64,000 nucleotides of DNA from Linnemannia schmuckeri (Eukaryota; Mortierellomycota; Mortierellomycetes; Mortierellales; Mortierellaceae): NCBI GenBank assembly GCA_029449235.1, contig JANATG010000018.1, positions 806,001-870,000 of the forward strand, read 5' to 3'. Positions 20,997 through 29,982 of the stretch are shown in pieces. The translations under genes were made by a program, and so were the position numbers. Position 1 is the first letter of the stretch. The number at the start of each line of letters is the position of its first letter. The notes beneath the pieces are model-generated. The model ran no database searches, was not told where the DNA came from, and saw only the letters and a program-made list of their open reading frames with translations.

Positions 20997-20998
20997 TA

Positions 20999-22809
20999 CC
21001 CCCGTGCTTGATTGAATTCGTCGGTTTGGTTTTTATTTCCATTTGAAGAATGCTATGAATCATTTGTTGTGGGCATTTTGGGTTAAAGGGATTCATGGGA
21101 TGTCAAAAGACGAATACAAATGAAACAAAAAAATTAGCTCCGTACTTTGGCGCTATAGCTACGAAGGGTGTATCTGGGCTTGGGGCGTGGATATTGCTCC
21201 TCCACTTCCTCCTCCTCCTCCTCCTCCTCCTCCTCTTGCTCTTCCATCTGATTGTCCTCCTCCTGCTCGCCCTCACCCAGCGCTTCCAGTCGACTACCTT
21301 GAGGGGCTTCATAGAAGGCCTCAACTTGGTCATCATCGCTCTCTTCCTCCGATGAGTCTGACGATGATGCACCTCCCGCTTCCTCTAAGGCACTGTATTC
21401 ACCATCAGACTCTTCTTGAACATGACTCTCAGCGTCCACTTCGCCTTCAACCTCCGGGTATGGGTCCTCACCTGACTCCAGAAGCGCGAACGCTCGTGTG
21501 GAATCATGAAGACGACCAAGAGGTCTTCCCTCGATGGACAAAAGGAAGTTGCGTTTGACCTCATGTAACCAACCGGTGGTATTGGATTGAGTGACCCTGC
21601 GCTGGAGAGATCGGTGGATGTGGCCTGCCAGGTTGTACTTTTGGATCCTCTTTTGCTTGACATGAGCCTTGACTCGGCCAAAAACCCACTCCGCCAGATT
21701 GAGGTGTGGGCTATAAGCAGGAAGGAAGAGGCGCTTGTGAGGAGATGACTCAAAGGCAAGCTTGACGCTATTGTCTTTGTGTGCGGTGCAGTTATCCATG
21801 ACGATCACGCGAGGAGAATTGAGCTTGGGGAAGAGCTTTGTCATAAGGAAATGAGAGAAGTGGACGCCTTTGTACGCGCCCATCTTGACCTCTGCTGCAA
21901 TGAGACCCTCCTTGTCGACTGCTACAAGCAACGAGTGGTTGGTGCCCCGTTGTGTTTCGACAGCCTTGACCGGACGATAACCGCATGGTGCACGGCCATA
22001 CTTGCGACGAAGATGAAGGTTGAAGCCGGATTCGTCCATGAAGACGAAGCTGTCCATGCTTCCATACTCGTTGTAAACTTGGGATGCCCACTGTTTCCTA
22101 CACGCGATGCGCTCAGGGCTGTTGTAATCGATGGGCTCGGGGTGCATGAGTTTCATGGTATAAGTGAGGTGCTTGTTGACATAGTTGGAGACGGTGCTTC
22201 TGCCGACAGGTGGGTTGAGCTGGAAATGGTCATTGAGTTGCTGTTGGAGATCGCGAATGAATAGACCGGGATCCTCGAGGAGGCGCACCTTAAGCCAGGA
22301 TACGTGCTCCTTCTCGAGGCGAGGACGTCTGTTACCACCTCGGCGCAACTTCCTGTGTCTACCGGTAGATAGGAATCTGTTCACAATGGTGCGGACAGTT
22401 GATTCCTTCAAGCGAAAGCGTTTTGCTGTTTCCACTCGTGTGTGACCCTCGTTGGTAACGGAGGCGATAACGTTTTTCCTCAATCTGTCATCAATCTGTG
22501 TGTATTTGTGGAGGACTGGTGGCATGTTGAGAGGTCGTAGGTTGATTGACGAGAAGCAAATATGAACTGTAGTATGTAAGAGAGGCAAAGAGAGAGGCAG
22601 AGGATGAAGAGAACGAAGAAAGTTGGATTGCAAGAGTGATGAAGCAATTCTAAGTGACATGGGCAGCAGATGTCATCGTTACACTTCATTTGTTTCAGGG
22701 GGTTGATTATTCCATTCCCTCCTCGACGATTTTAAAGGCTTCAAATGTCGCCGCCATATTCGAAGATTGTATTGATCTCAAAAGCGACGAATTCAATTTA
22801 GCACGGGGG
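20999..22809 (-). mobile_element. Tc1/mariner-superfamily transposon, apparently intact
   Basis: A 1811-bp element flanked by TA (20997-20998 and 22810-22811). Inverted repeats read inward as CCCCCGTGCTTGATTGAATT on the left and CCCCCGTGCTAAATTGAATT on the right, continuing CGTCG, i.e. about 26 bp with very few differences. It encodes one uninterrupted DD34E transposase on the minus strand. Confidence 0.9.
21134..22525 (-). CDS. DDE transposase (Tc1/mariner-like, DD34E)
   Basis: 463 aa if started at the ATG at 22525 (MPPVLHKY). The frame stays open upstream, but the homologous element at 23.9-25.2 kb starts at the same MPPV point. The N-terminus has a homeodomain-like/HTH module (VTNEGHTRVETAKRF, then STVRTIVNRF), a basic linker RRGGNRRPR and a second HTH region. 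The catalytic triad is visible: FMDESGFNLH, VIVMDNCTAH and SPHLNLAEWVF, with 34 residues between the last Asp and Glu. The C-terminal 90 residues are strongly acidic (Glu/Asp/Ser tracts, EEEEEEEEV), ending in TLRSYSAKVRS. The frame is uninterrupted, so the enzyme could be active. It catalyses cut-and-paste excision and TA insertion. Confidence 0.9.
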   Translation of the reverse strand: MPPVLHKYTQIDDRLRKNVIASVTNEGHTRVETAKRFRLKESTVRTIVNRFLSTGRHRKLRRGGNRRPRLEKEHVSWLKVRLLEDPGLFIRDLQQQLNDHFQLNPPVGRSTVSNYVNKHLTYTMKLMHPEPIDYNSPERIACRKQWASQVYNEYGSMDSFVFMDESGFNLHLRRKYGRAPCGYRPVKAVETQRGTNHSLLVAVDKEGLIAAEVKMGAYKGVHFSHFLMTKLFPKLNSPRVIVMDNCTAHKDNSVKLAFESSPHKRLFLPAYSPHLNLAEWVFGRVKAHVKQKRIQKYNLAGHIHRSLQRRVTQSNTTGWLHEVKRNFLLSIEGRPLGRLHDSTRAFALLESGEDPYPEVEGEVDAESHVQEESDGEYSALEEAGGASSSDSSEEESDDDQVEAFYEAPQGSRLEALGEGEQEEDNQMEEQEEEEEEEEEEVEEQYPRPKPRYTLRSYSAKVRS

Positions 22810-23419
22810 TATTATCATCACTCCACATTTGTGGTGGGCCCAAGTACTCATCGGTAGCACTGATTGTAGGCTTATCAGTAAAACCTTCTTCAGGGCCGTA
22901 ACGACCTTCATTCGATATGAACTCCAAGTGAGGCAGGATATACATGTGAGAGCTATAGGGAGATTGGGAAATGGCCGCGACAGTCTTGCCAATCAAGTGG
23001 ACTGTACCACCTCCTCGTATCTCGCATACTCAGCTCCAGGAATGCGTTGTAAGCAAGATCAGGACAGTGGCAAGAATAAAAGTCCTTACACTTGCAAGAC
23101 GGGGTCAAAATGGAAGGGAGGAGAGAGATGTCATAGAGAGAAACAGGTATAGGAGGGTTGCAAGAGAGGGGCAAGCGTAGAAGATAGGGCAAAAGGAAAA
23201 GAAAGAAAAGGCTCAATGGCAATGAGAAGAGAGAGAAAATGATCAATGGTAAAGAAAAGAAAAAGCCTCCCTCCTCACTCTCCCTTTTTTACTGTTTGTC
23301 GTTGTTGCAAAAAAGGGACCAAAAAATGCACTCGCACAGAAGCAGGGTAGAGAAAATCAGAAATAAGCTCAAAAGGCACCCGCTCACTCCAGTCAGGACA
23401 GTACAAACCTTAGAGTAGA
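22810..23419. other. intergenic with a possible coding relic
   Basis: On the minus strand, 22996-22813 reads a coding-like stretch (SHMYILPHLEFIS, then a GPEEGFTDKPTISATDEYLG type sequence) that stops inside the transposon end. It may be the tail of a gene cut by the insertion, but I do not recognise it. The rest is purine-rich low-complexity DNA. Confidence 0.35.
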
Positions 23420-23516
23420 CCGTTCAACCAGGCCTAAAATTCAAAAACGAGCTTTTTAACTGCAACTACTTTAATATACGCTATTGGAGCTGGAATTACC
23501 GCAGCTGCTGGCACCA

Positions 23517-23685
23517 AGGGATATTCAGCAAGTAAAGGTACGCGGCATGTAAACAGTAACGAATGAACGGCAGCCAATCATCCTGTTGTGGAAAACCCGC
23601 TAGTGTATTTTTGCACTCCGGATGATTGGCTGCCGTTCTTTTGTTATTGTTTACATCCCGCGTACCTTTACTTACTGAACACCCC
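23517..23685. mobile_element. 169-bp palindromic MITE inside SSU fragment
   Basis: Inserted between GGCACCA and GACTTGCCC of SSU. The first and last ~65 bp are inverted copies: both read inward as TTCAG(C/T)AAGTAAAGG, then TACGCGG(C/G)ATGTAAACA, and AACGGCAGCCAATCATCC. The ends are GGG-rich. A 3-bp CCA/CTA flank (23514-23516, 23686-23688) may be a target duplication. Together these suggest a PIF/Harbinger-type MITE, though the family call is inference. It has no coding capacity. Confidence 0.8.
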
Positions 23686-23802
23686 CTAGACTTGCCCTCC
23701 AATTGTTCCTCGTTGAGAGATTTAAATTGTACTCATTCCAATTACAAGACTATAAAGCCCTGGATTGTTATTTATTGTCACTACCTCCCCGTATTGGGCA
23801 TA

Positions 23803-25500
23803 AGTATCCCTTTTGCCATTTGAATTTGTTACACCCTTCATAAAAAATGCGCTCAAGATTTTTTTTGGTGGCTATTCATTTGAGCTCTACTCTACGCTAA
23901 ACTATATGTGCTTGTTCTTTGATTTAAAAATTGCCTTCCTCATACCCTCAATTTAGAACTTTCCCCGATCGGGTGCGAAGGGGTGAGTACTTATGACGAG
24001 CATACAGGCGAACCTCCCTCCCATCCTCCTCCTTCTCCTCCCTCCCCTCCTTATCCTCCTTCTCCTCCTCATCCTCGTCCCCATCCTCGTCCTCCTCTTG
24101 ATTTAGGTTTATATTCTCCCTCTCGTCCCTATCTTCTTTATGCTTTGGCTCATCATCCCAACCTTCAACATATGGATCTTGATAATCCTCAGGAAGGGCT
24201 TGGCGAATATTATAGAAACGACCAAGTGGAGCTCCTGCAAGTGAAAGCTGGAAATTCCGCCCGACCCCGCGTATCCATCCTTTTGCCATTGAAGCATCAA
24301 TTCGAGCTAGACCACTTTCAACATGACCTGCAAGGGTCTCGGCTTGAACAATCTCCTGGCGGATATGAGTCTTAACACTGCTGAAGACGGACTCAGCAGC
24401 ATTGAGATGTGGGCTGTATGGAGGAAGAAGAAGAAGAAGAGTGTGGCCACTGTTGGCAATGGCGTCCTTGACCCTCTGGGTTTTGTGAAACTTGGCGTTG
24501 TCCACAAGAAGTATGCGGTGTCTGGGCCCAAGACGAGGGAAAAGCTGGTCCTCCAAAAATTCAATAAAGGTTTCTTGGTTGTAGGCGCCGCGCTTGAAGT
24601 GGGACGCTAGAATGCCCGTCTTGTCAACAGCAACGATCAAAGACGTATTAGGGCCTCGGTCGTAGGGAACCCTTTGGAAGGCACGCCTGCCTTGAGGAGC
24701 GCGGCCATACCGACGGATAATATGCAAATTGAAGCCAGCCTCGTCAATGTAGACAAAGTGATTCATATTGCCAGAACCATGAAGAACATTCTCAGCCCAT
24801 TGTCGTCGGACCTCAATGCGCTCAGGCTCATTGTATCGTTCTGACTCAGGTCTCATTAGCTTGAGTGTATACGTGGTGAGCTTGTTGACAGCTCTGTCCA
24901 CAGTACGCAGGGAAAGGGGAGGATGAATCTGAAAATGTTCATTCAGGTTGTCGGTGAGCCATCTAACAGAGCAACTAGCAAACTCGTCCATGTTGTCGGT
25001 AAGGCAGTCAAGATGTGGTTGAGTGATCCTGCTGCTACGGTTGCCACCCTCCGGTAGCTTGGCTATGCGATTGGTGTGAAAGAAGGTGCTGACAATGTTT
25101 CTAGCAGTAGACGTGGGGATGTTGAAGTATCTAGCCACCAATGTCATGGACTTGCCCTCGTTAGTAACCAGATCAACAATCCTTTCCCTGGTAGTATTGT
25201 CGATTTTGTTGTACTTTCGTTTTTTAACAGGTGGCATGTTGTTTTGTTGAAATAAAGTGGATGGTGGATGGGAAGAGAAAAGGCTGTAGAGAACGACAAA
25301 AGACAATGTTCACTTTTATGATATTGGGTGATATCAAAAATACGTCAAAGTTACCGCTTAGGTAGGAACAAAAATAAAATTTAATGATAAGCATTCTAAT
25401 GGACTAGTTCGCTTTTTCAAGACATACCCTGCTACAATTATGGCGCTCCTGCGTTTTTTGCTCGTGCTGTAAAGCAAATTCAATTGGCAAAAGGGATACT
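23803..25500 (-). mobile_element. Tc1/mariner-superfamily transposon inserted in SSU fragment
   Basis: About 1.7 kb with inverted ends AGTATCCCTTTTGCCATTTG (left) and AGTATCCCTTTTGCCAATTG (right, inward), both continuing AATTTG, i.e. 25 of 26 bp paired. TA lies directly outside the left end (23801-23802), and the right flank reads TTGCGCGCC, so the second TA is altered. The SSU sequence resumes immediately on both sides. It encodes an intact transposase. Confidence 0.88.
23948..25237 (-). CDS. DDE transposase (Tc1/mariner-like, DD35E)
   Basis: 429 aa from the ATG at 25237 (MPPVKKRKY). It is paralogous to the transposase at 21134-22525 with the same layout: HTH module (VTNEGKSMTLVARYF), PEGGNRSSR linker, second HTH, then VYIDEAGFNLH, ILLVDNAKFH and SPHLNAAESVF. 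Thirty-five residues separate the second Asp from the Glu, one more than its relative. The C-terminus is again a long Glu/Asp tract followed by LRTRSGKVLN. No stop or frameshift is present, although the rRNA it sits in is decayed, so the insertion is younger than the death of the rRNA copy or has been maintained. Confidence 0.9.
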   Translation of the reverse strand: MPPVKKRKYNKIDNTTRERIVDLVTNEGKSMTLVARYFNIPTSTARNIVSTFFHTNRIAKLPEGGNRSSRITQPHLDCLTDNMDEFASCSVRWLTDNLNEHFQIHPPLSLRTVDRAVNKLTTYTLKLMRPESERYNEPERIEVRRQWAENVLHGSGNMNHFVYIDEAGFNLHIIRRYGRAPQGRRAFQRVPYDRGPNTSLIVAVDKTGILASHFKRGAYNQETFIEFLEDQLFPRLGPRHRILLVDNAKFHKTQRVKDAIANSGHTLLLLLPPYSPHLNAAESVFSSVKTHIRQEIVQAETLAGHVESGLARIDASMAKGWIRGVGRNFQLSLAGAPLGRFYNIRQALPEDYQDPYVEGWDDEPKHKEDRDERENINLNQEEDEDGDEDEEEKEDKEGREEKEEDGREVRLYARHKYSPLRTRSGKVLN

Positions 25501-25942
25501 TTGCGCGCCTGCTGCCGTCCTTGGATGTGGTAGCTATTTCTCAGGTTCCCTCTCCGGAATCGAACCCTAATTCCCCGTTACCCGTTAAAACCATGGTAGG
25601 CCCTATCCTACCATCAAAAATTGATAAGACAGAAATTTGAATGAAAAATCGCTAGCATAAGGCCATGCGATTCGAAAAGTTATTATGAATCACCAGAAAA
25701 GCGGTTGCCCGCATTGGTTTTTTATCTAATAAATACATCCCTTCCAGAAGTCGGGATTTTTAGCATGTATTAGCTCTAGAATTACCGCGGTTATTCAAGT
25801 AGTGAGGTATAATTAAAAAAAAAAACTATAACTGATTCAGTGGACTATTCACAGTTTTACAGTACAAAGTTGTTTTATACTTAAACATGCATGGCTTCAT
25901 CCCTGAGACAAGCATATGGCTACTGGCAGGATCAACCAGGTA

Positions 25943-26849
25943 ACTCCTGTAGAAAGAAGAAGAAAGAGAGACAGATCGCTTGCGCGGCCTCTCAAAAATT
26001 CCCATTCCTTTTCGTCACCAGAACAGCAGCGCTGCCTGGATCAGGAAGTGTTATGGGTATGACCGTGTCGACCCAACGAGATGTTTTCTTCGATTCAACA
26101 CGTGTTTGTAACAATCATACGTTCGCAGTTAGACAACGCCCTTCTTTGATCGTTATTTGCCGCAAACATTCTATTGCCAAGTCTTTAATATTTTTTTCTA
26201 AAACTGAGCGTGGAAGAAATTGGATTTTTCAAAGCCAGTTCTTTGGTGGAAGTTTCAGTTGTGTAAATCACGTCAGAGAGTTACTAACACAAAAGTTACT
26301 CCTGATTGTTTTGTACGAACGGTACTCATAGAGAGTTAATACACACGAGTTTTGCAGTCAATAGACGAGAGCAATTCAAGTCAGGATTATAGAGAACCGA
26401 TACGACTTTAGTTTACCTTGAAAGGCTCGTGTACAACACATACCATCGCCAGCAAAAAAAACCGTTGCTATATTGGATTCCAGACCGTCGTAATAAGCTT
26501 GTTTGTTCCATTCACCGCATAAAGCTGCAGAGAATTAGACTGTTCCGGCAAGGTCCATTAGGTTGTCCTAGTTGTTGCCAACGAGAAGTGCGCCATAGCT
26601 GAGAGTTACACTAAGCAGTGATAGAAGTTCATTTCCGAACTGCTATCACTGTTTTGCTTCTTTCTCATAGGTAGCGAACCTAAAATTCGAAACAGCTTGC
26701 CATTCCATCGATTTGTCCTGATTTGCTTCTGAAGGTGCTTTTAGTAAGGGTACATAAATTCTATGTATCGCTGATACGACCATTCAACAGCCTCCCTCTT
26801 TCGTGTTCTTTTCTCACACTCCTCTTTCCATTAACATTGCGCCGTCTAG
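25943..26849. other. DNA upstream of the SSU 5' end, possible spacer relic
   Basis: If the rRNA fragment moved as part of an rDNA unit, this would be external transcribed spacer. I cannot verify this by eye. A 146-codon plus-strand frame (25891-26331) overlaps rRNA sequence and is not credible. Around 26750-26850 similarity to a block at 29515-29635 begins (see the F-box array). Confidence 0.4.
26616..26651. repeat. strong hairpin, 15-bp stem and 6-nt loop
   Basis: CAGTGATAGAAGTTC, loop ATTTCC, then GAACTGCTATCACTG: 14 of 15 stem positions pair. It is isolated in non-coding DNA and could be a terminator-like structure, part of a spacer RNA or a tiny palindrome. Confidence 0.7.
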
Positions 26850-26854
26850 CGCTT

Positions 26855-26944
26855 ACCATATCGGGTGAATCTCGAGAGATCCTACCGTGTGAAATAAGAC
26901 GTAAGGATGTCGACCAGCTCTTGAATGCCGAAGAACTGGTTCAT
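26855..26944 (-). pseudogene. relic of an F-box/LRR gene 5' end
   Basis: The minus strand from 26944 reads MNQFFGIQELVDILTSYFTR, then a TAG, then DLSRFTRYGKR. This aligns with the N-termini of the array genes (CERFFDIRELVDLLS ... NLSRASRRTH). Nothing after this resembles the LRR part. An ancient, nearly erased array member. Confidence 0.6.
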
Positions 26945-27259
26945 GGTGCCGCCATGGTGGGTGAATGTGTTGATGGGGAGATGGAATGGAAACTTGCCGA
27001 AGAGAAACCAAATCTATTTCATTCTTTTTTTTTTTTTTTTTTTTTTTTATTCCTAACCTATGTGACTTATCACTTTGAGACAAAGAGAGATAAAACTAAA
27101 TGAACGACACGTCCATGAACGAGATCAACACATACATGCATCCGACATAAGCGTGTGACTTTGTGAAAGTACCATCCTTGGCACGATATATCCATTCGAT
27201 TATGTCGTCCGCATGAAGAATAATACTTTTGTCCGCTCTTCAATAAAAAGGCACACCCG

Positions 27260-29215
27260 TTACCTAATTTTTGCTATCGCGACTCCATCGCGTCCCACTA
27301 CCCTGTCCCCAAGCTTCAATTCATGCGGGTAATAGTACACGACCTTCAGCTTATCCTCGCGCTTTAGTCGGAGCCAGTCAAACGATTCTGTCACATCCTC
27401 CGGGTGTTTGAAAAACGTGGCTACCGTGAGTAGAGGCCAGTGCTCGTCAACCCATTTCACCTCTGGCCACCCCATCGTCTGTCTCGTCTCGTCAGTGTCT
27501 GCGCTGACTGAGCCTTGAAGTGTCTCCAGCTTCTTTAGTCTTGAGAAAAGGTGGAGAAATCCTGGTCGACCTGTTTCTGGCACTTGAAGGTTCATCATTG
27601 CTGGAAATGACCGGAATCTCCACAGCATGCGCATGTCGACCTCGCCCTCTGTATCAAGTGACACCATCCTCAGATCCAGGTGTTGCAGCTCCGTCAGCGC
27701 GCCAATCCGCCGGTAGAGATCCTCCATTCGTGCAAAGTACTGTGTCTCGACCTCGGTAAGGGTGATCGGAGTTGAACGAAGATAGTACGGCTCGACTCCA
27801 GGCTCGACGGGTAGATCACATCCACTGATATTGAGAGCGAGACGTGTCAGCTTGGTGTAGGCCCAAGGAGCCTCCAACGCCTCGTACAGAGTGATGTAGT
27901 GACCCCCTCTCGTATGTGAACATTCGATAGCGAGTTCTTGTAGGTTACTACAATCTCTGAGAATAGAAAAGATGGACGTTTTGTCCATACCGTGGTCTTT
28001 ATAGATACAAACACAGCGCAATGATGCCGAGTGTCGTTGAAGAGCAGCGGTGACCTGAGTAATGTAAATGTCGGAGAGGGGCCCCCTGTATTCCAAGCGG
28101 GTGACTTGTTGTGCCGGCAATGACTCCATGATCCTGAATGGCAGGGGATCGTGCTCTTGGCCATCCGTCGAACCACAGCTCAAGGACTCGATTTTGGGAC
28201 ACTCCTGGCCAATGAATCGTCCGACGGTGTCGACGACCTGTTGTCCAACCATGGACGAGATATCCAGCTTCTTGAGGTTAGGGCAATGAGAAAACATGGA
28301 GTAGATGTCGGCCACCGAGGTCCAGCGAAAGTCGTACATCCCATGAATCTTCAGTACCTCCAGACGCGTCAATGGTTCTTGTCTTCTCGCGACCCCCAAC
28401 GCCATTATATCGTCTTTATTCCACCATCTTTTCGCCTTCTCTCCCTCACCATTAGCAGCAGCATGGATCTCGTTCACGCGGATCATGCCATACCGGAAGT
28501 AAACAAAGAGCGTTCGGATGGACGGTTGGCAGCTGAAGAAAAGATGCGACCATATATCGAGCCAGTCCTCCCTTGTACAAAACATCATTATGGCCAGCCC
28601 TTTTAACATCGAGAGTTGGCCAATAACGCTCCCGAGAAGGCGACCACTGTCAAACTCCAGCACCGGGAGGTCATACAGTTGGAGATCAGTCAGGCCCGGG
28701 TTGAGAGATATAAGCCAACAATGCTGACACAACTTTCGCCGATGATCTACACATCTGGCCATTGTATATGGGTGGGTCCCTGGTAGATCTTGACACAGAC
28801 GGAGATGCGAAAGGCGGGTCATAGGAGGCACAGCCACCACTTGGGCGGTGTAGGGATCAGGGGGTGGCATCCAGGTCGGTCGTGACAAGGGTGCCTCCAA
28901 GATTCCTGAGTTTAGCTCCTCAAAGGCGAGCACGCAGTGGTAATAGAAGACGAGTTCGTCCTCTCCCAGGGCCAGTGTCCTGACGTGGTGGACATTACTT
29001 GCAAGAGCTTCCAAGGCCGGCGCGGAACAAAAAATCTTGAGGGGTGGAGGTCGATTTTCATGAACCGCAAATACTCTGAAGAGCCATGGTGTGCAAAGGG
29101 CGTTCAGCTTTTTGTTGGTAAGAACGAAATTCGCGGCATCCGCCTTGACGAGGTACAGCTTCACAAGGTTGAGGAGCTCAGGTATGTCGATGAACCGCTC
29201 GAATGAAGACGACAT
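27260..29215 (-). CDS. F-box/LRR-type protein, array member 1
   Basis: 651 aa, no intron, start at MSSSFERFIDIPELL. The first ~50 residues have the degenerate fungal F-box pattern (F.DIPELL.LV..YL...D..NF.LTNKKLN.LCTPWLFR). The remainder is a leucine-rich-repeat solenoid with phrases such as LTRLEVLKIHG, FSHCPNLKKLDIS and ECPKIESLSC. F-box proteins bind Skp1 and act as substrate receptors of SCF ubiquitin ligases, with the LRR part expected to choose the target; the target here is unknown. The neighbour at 29983-31839 is a full-length paralog with the same domain order, and a truncated third copy lies at 32245-33162. All are on the same strand, consistent with tandem duplication. Single-exon structure fits recently duplicated members of a large family. 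Confidence 0.85.
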   Translation of the reverse strand: MSSSFERFIDIPELLNLVKLYLVKADAANFVLTNKKLNALCTPWLFRVFAVHENRPPPLKIFCSAPALEALASNVHHVRTLALGEDELVFYYHCVLAFEELNSGILEAPLSRPTWMPPPDPYTAQVVAVPPMTRLSHLRLCQDLPGTHPYTMARCVDHRRKLCQHCWLISLNPGLTDLQLYDLPVLEFDSGRLLGSVIGQLSMLKGLAIMMFCTREDWLDIWSHLFFSCQPSIRTLFVYFRYGMIRVNEIHAAANGEGEKAKRWWNKDDIMALGVARRQEPLTRLEVLKIHGMYDFRWTSVADIYSMFSHCPNLKKLDISSMVGQQVVDTVGRFIGQECPKIESLSCGSTDGQEHDPLPFRIMESLPAQQVTRLEYRGPLSDIYITQVTAALQRHSASLRCVCIYKDHGMDKTSIFSILRDCSNLQELAIECSHTRGGHYITLYEALEAPWAYTKLTRLALNISGCDLPVEPGVEPYYLRSTPITLTEVETQYFARMEDLYRRIGALTELQHLDLRMVSLDTEGEVDMRMLWRFRSFPAMMNLQVPETGRPGFLHLFSRLKKLETLQGSVSADTDETRQTMGWPEVKWVDEHWPLLTVATFFKHPEDVTESFDWLRLKREDKLKVVYYYPHELKLGDRVVGRDGVAIAKIR

Positions 29216-29982
29216 GGCGGGCGAGCGAGTGAGTGAGTTGACGAGTTGGGGGGGTAAGCGAGTGAGGCGGTGAGTGGGAGTATGTTGTGTGGTGAAGAAA
29301 GAATTACAAAGAGTATAACAAGCAATCCATGTTCTTATACCCTTACGGATGGCCAGGTAAGGACCTCAATGGCCAAGCTCTGGTAGGAAAGGCTCACATT
29401 GCGCCATGTTCTTAAACCCTTATACTGACAAGGCTCTTTGCCATGAGTAAAATGACGAATATCAGTCCTCCGTCCCTGAAACGCGTTTCTATGACAACGT
29501 AAGGCTGTTTTTTGTTGACATTAATTCCATGTGTCTCAGTGATATGATCAATCAACAGTCCCCTTTTACGCGTCCTTTTCTCGCCCTTCCTTTTCCGCTG
29601 ACATTGCGCCATCTGACGCTTTGCCATATCTGTAACCAACAACAACAGAAAGTGCCTATTCGCCTGAACAATAAACAAACACGCAAGACAGCCCTTCTCA
29701 GGCCATCTTTAACCTTCTTTAATCACTGTTTACCAAGTCCAAGCGCAAATTCATCTCGCTCACCCCCCAGGCGCTTATCTCCCAGCCACCTAAATGGCTC
29801 CCTAATCACCTCTTTGGTGTCTTAAAGCCCCTACTAAAAGGTTCTGCATTCCTGTGGTTGCTAGGAGCTGTTTTCCCATTGAACGTCTGCCTGGAAAGAA
29901 ATATTGCTTATTGAAGTTATTAATAAATAAAACTGTAAACTATGCCTTTCCCCTTTCCTCCTCCATCTCCCGTTTATCGTCA
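29216..29982. other. spacer between array members with duplicated block
   Basis: Contains a block at about 29515-29635 that matches 26750-26865 (shared ACATTGCGCC, CTTTTCTC and CCATATC phrases in the same order, roughly three quarters identical). Both blocks lie 350-400 bp beyond the stop of an F-box gene, so the duplication unit included 3' flank or an older gene relic. A short CATGTTCTTA repeat occurs at 29328 and 29404. Confidence 0.5.

Larger units (their letters stand above)
23420..25942 (-). rRNA. SSU (18S) rRNA 5' fragment, split by two transposons
   Basis: The minus strand begins exactly at the SSU 5' end (TACCTGGTTGATCCTGCCAG at 25942) and runs through AAGCCATGCATG, GCTAATACATGC, GGAATGAGTACAATTTAAA and GCAGCTGCGGTAATTCCAGC (here GCAGC for GCCGC) to GCGTATATTAAAGTAG and a final AAAAAGCTCG...AGGCCTGGTTGAAC near 23420. 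Removing the inserts at 23517-23688 and 23803-25500 leaves about 650 nt of SSU. It carries many substitutions (e.g. in the universal CGGTTATTC block) and lacks the 3' two thirds. It is a non-functional displaced copy. Confidence 0.92.

Noticed and set aside
21103..21372. Arg-rich and Leu/Pro-rich open frames over the transposase C-terminus
   Set aside because: They are out-of-frame readings of the (GAG/GAA)n acidic tract of the real transposase.
23803..25500. TSD TA assigned at both ends of the SSU-inserted transposon
   Set aside because: Only the left side keeps TA outside the inverted repeat; the right side reads TT, so a clean duplication is not claimed.
25891..26331. 146-codon plus-strand open frame
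   Set aside because: Its first part is antisense to the SSU rRNA 5' end, and it has no domain.
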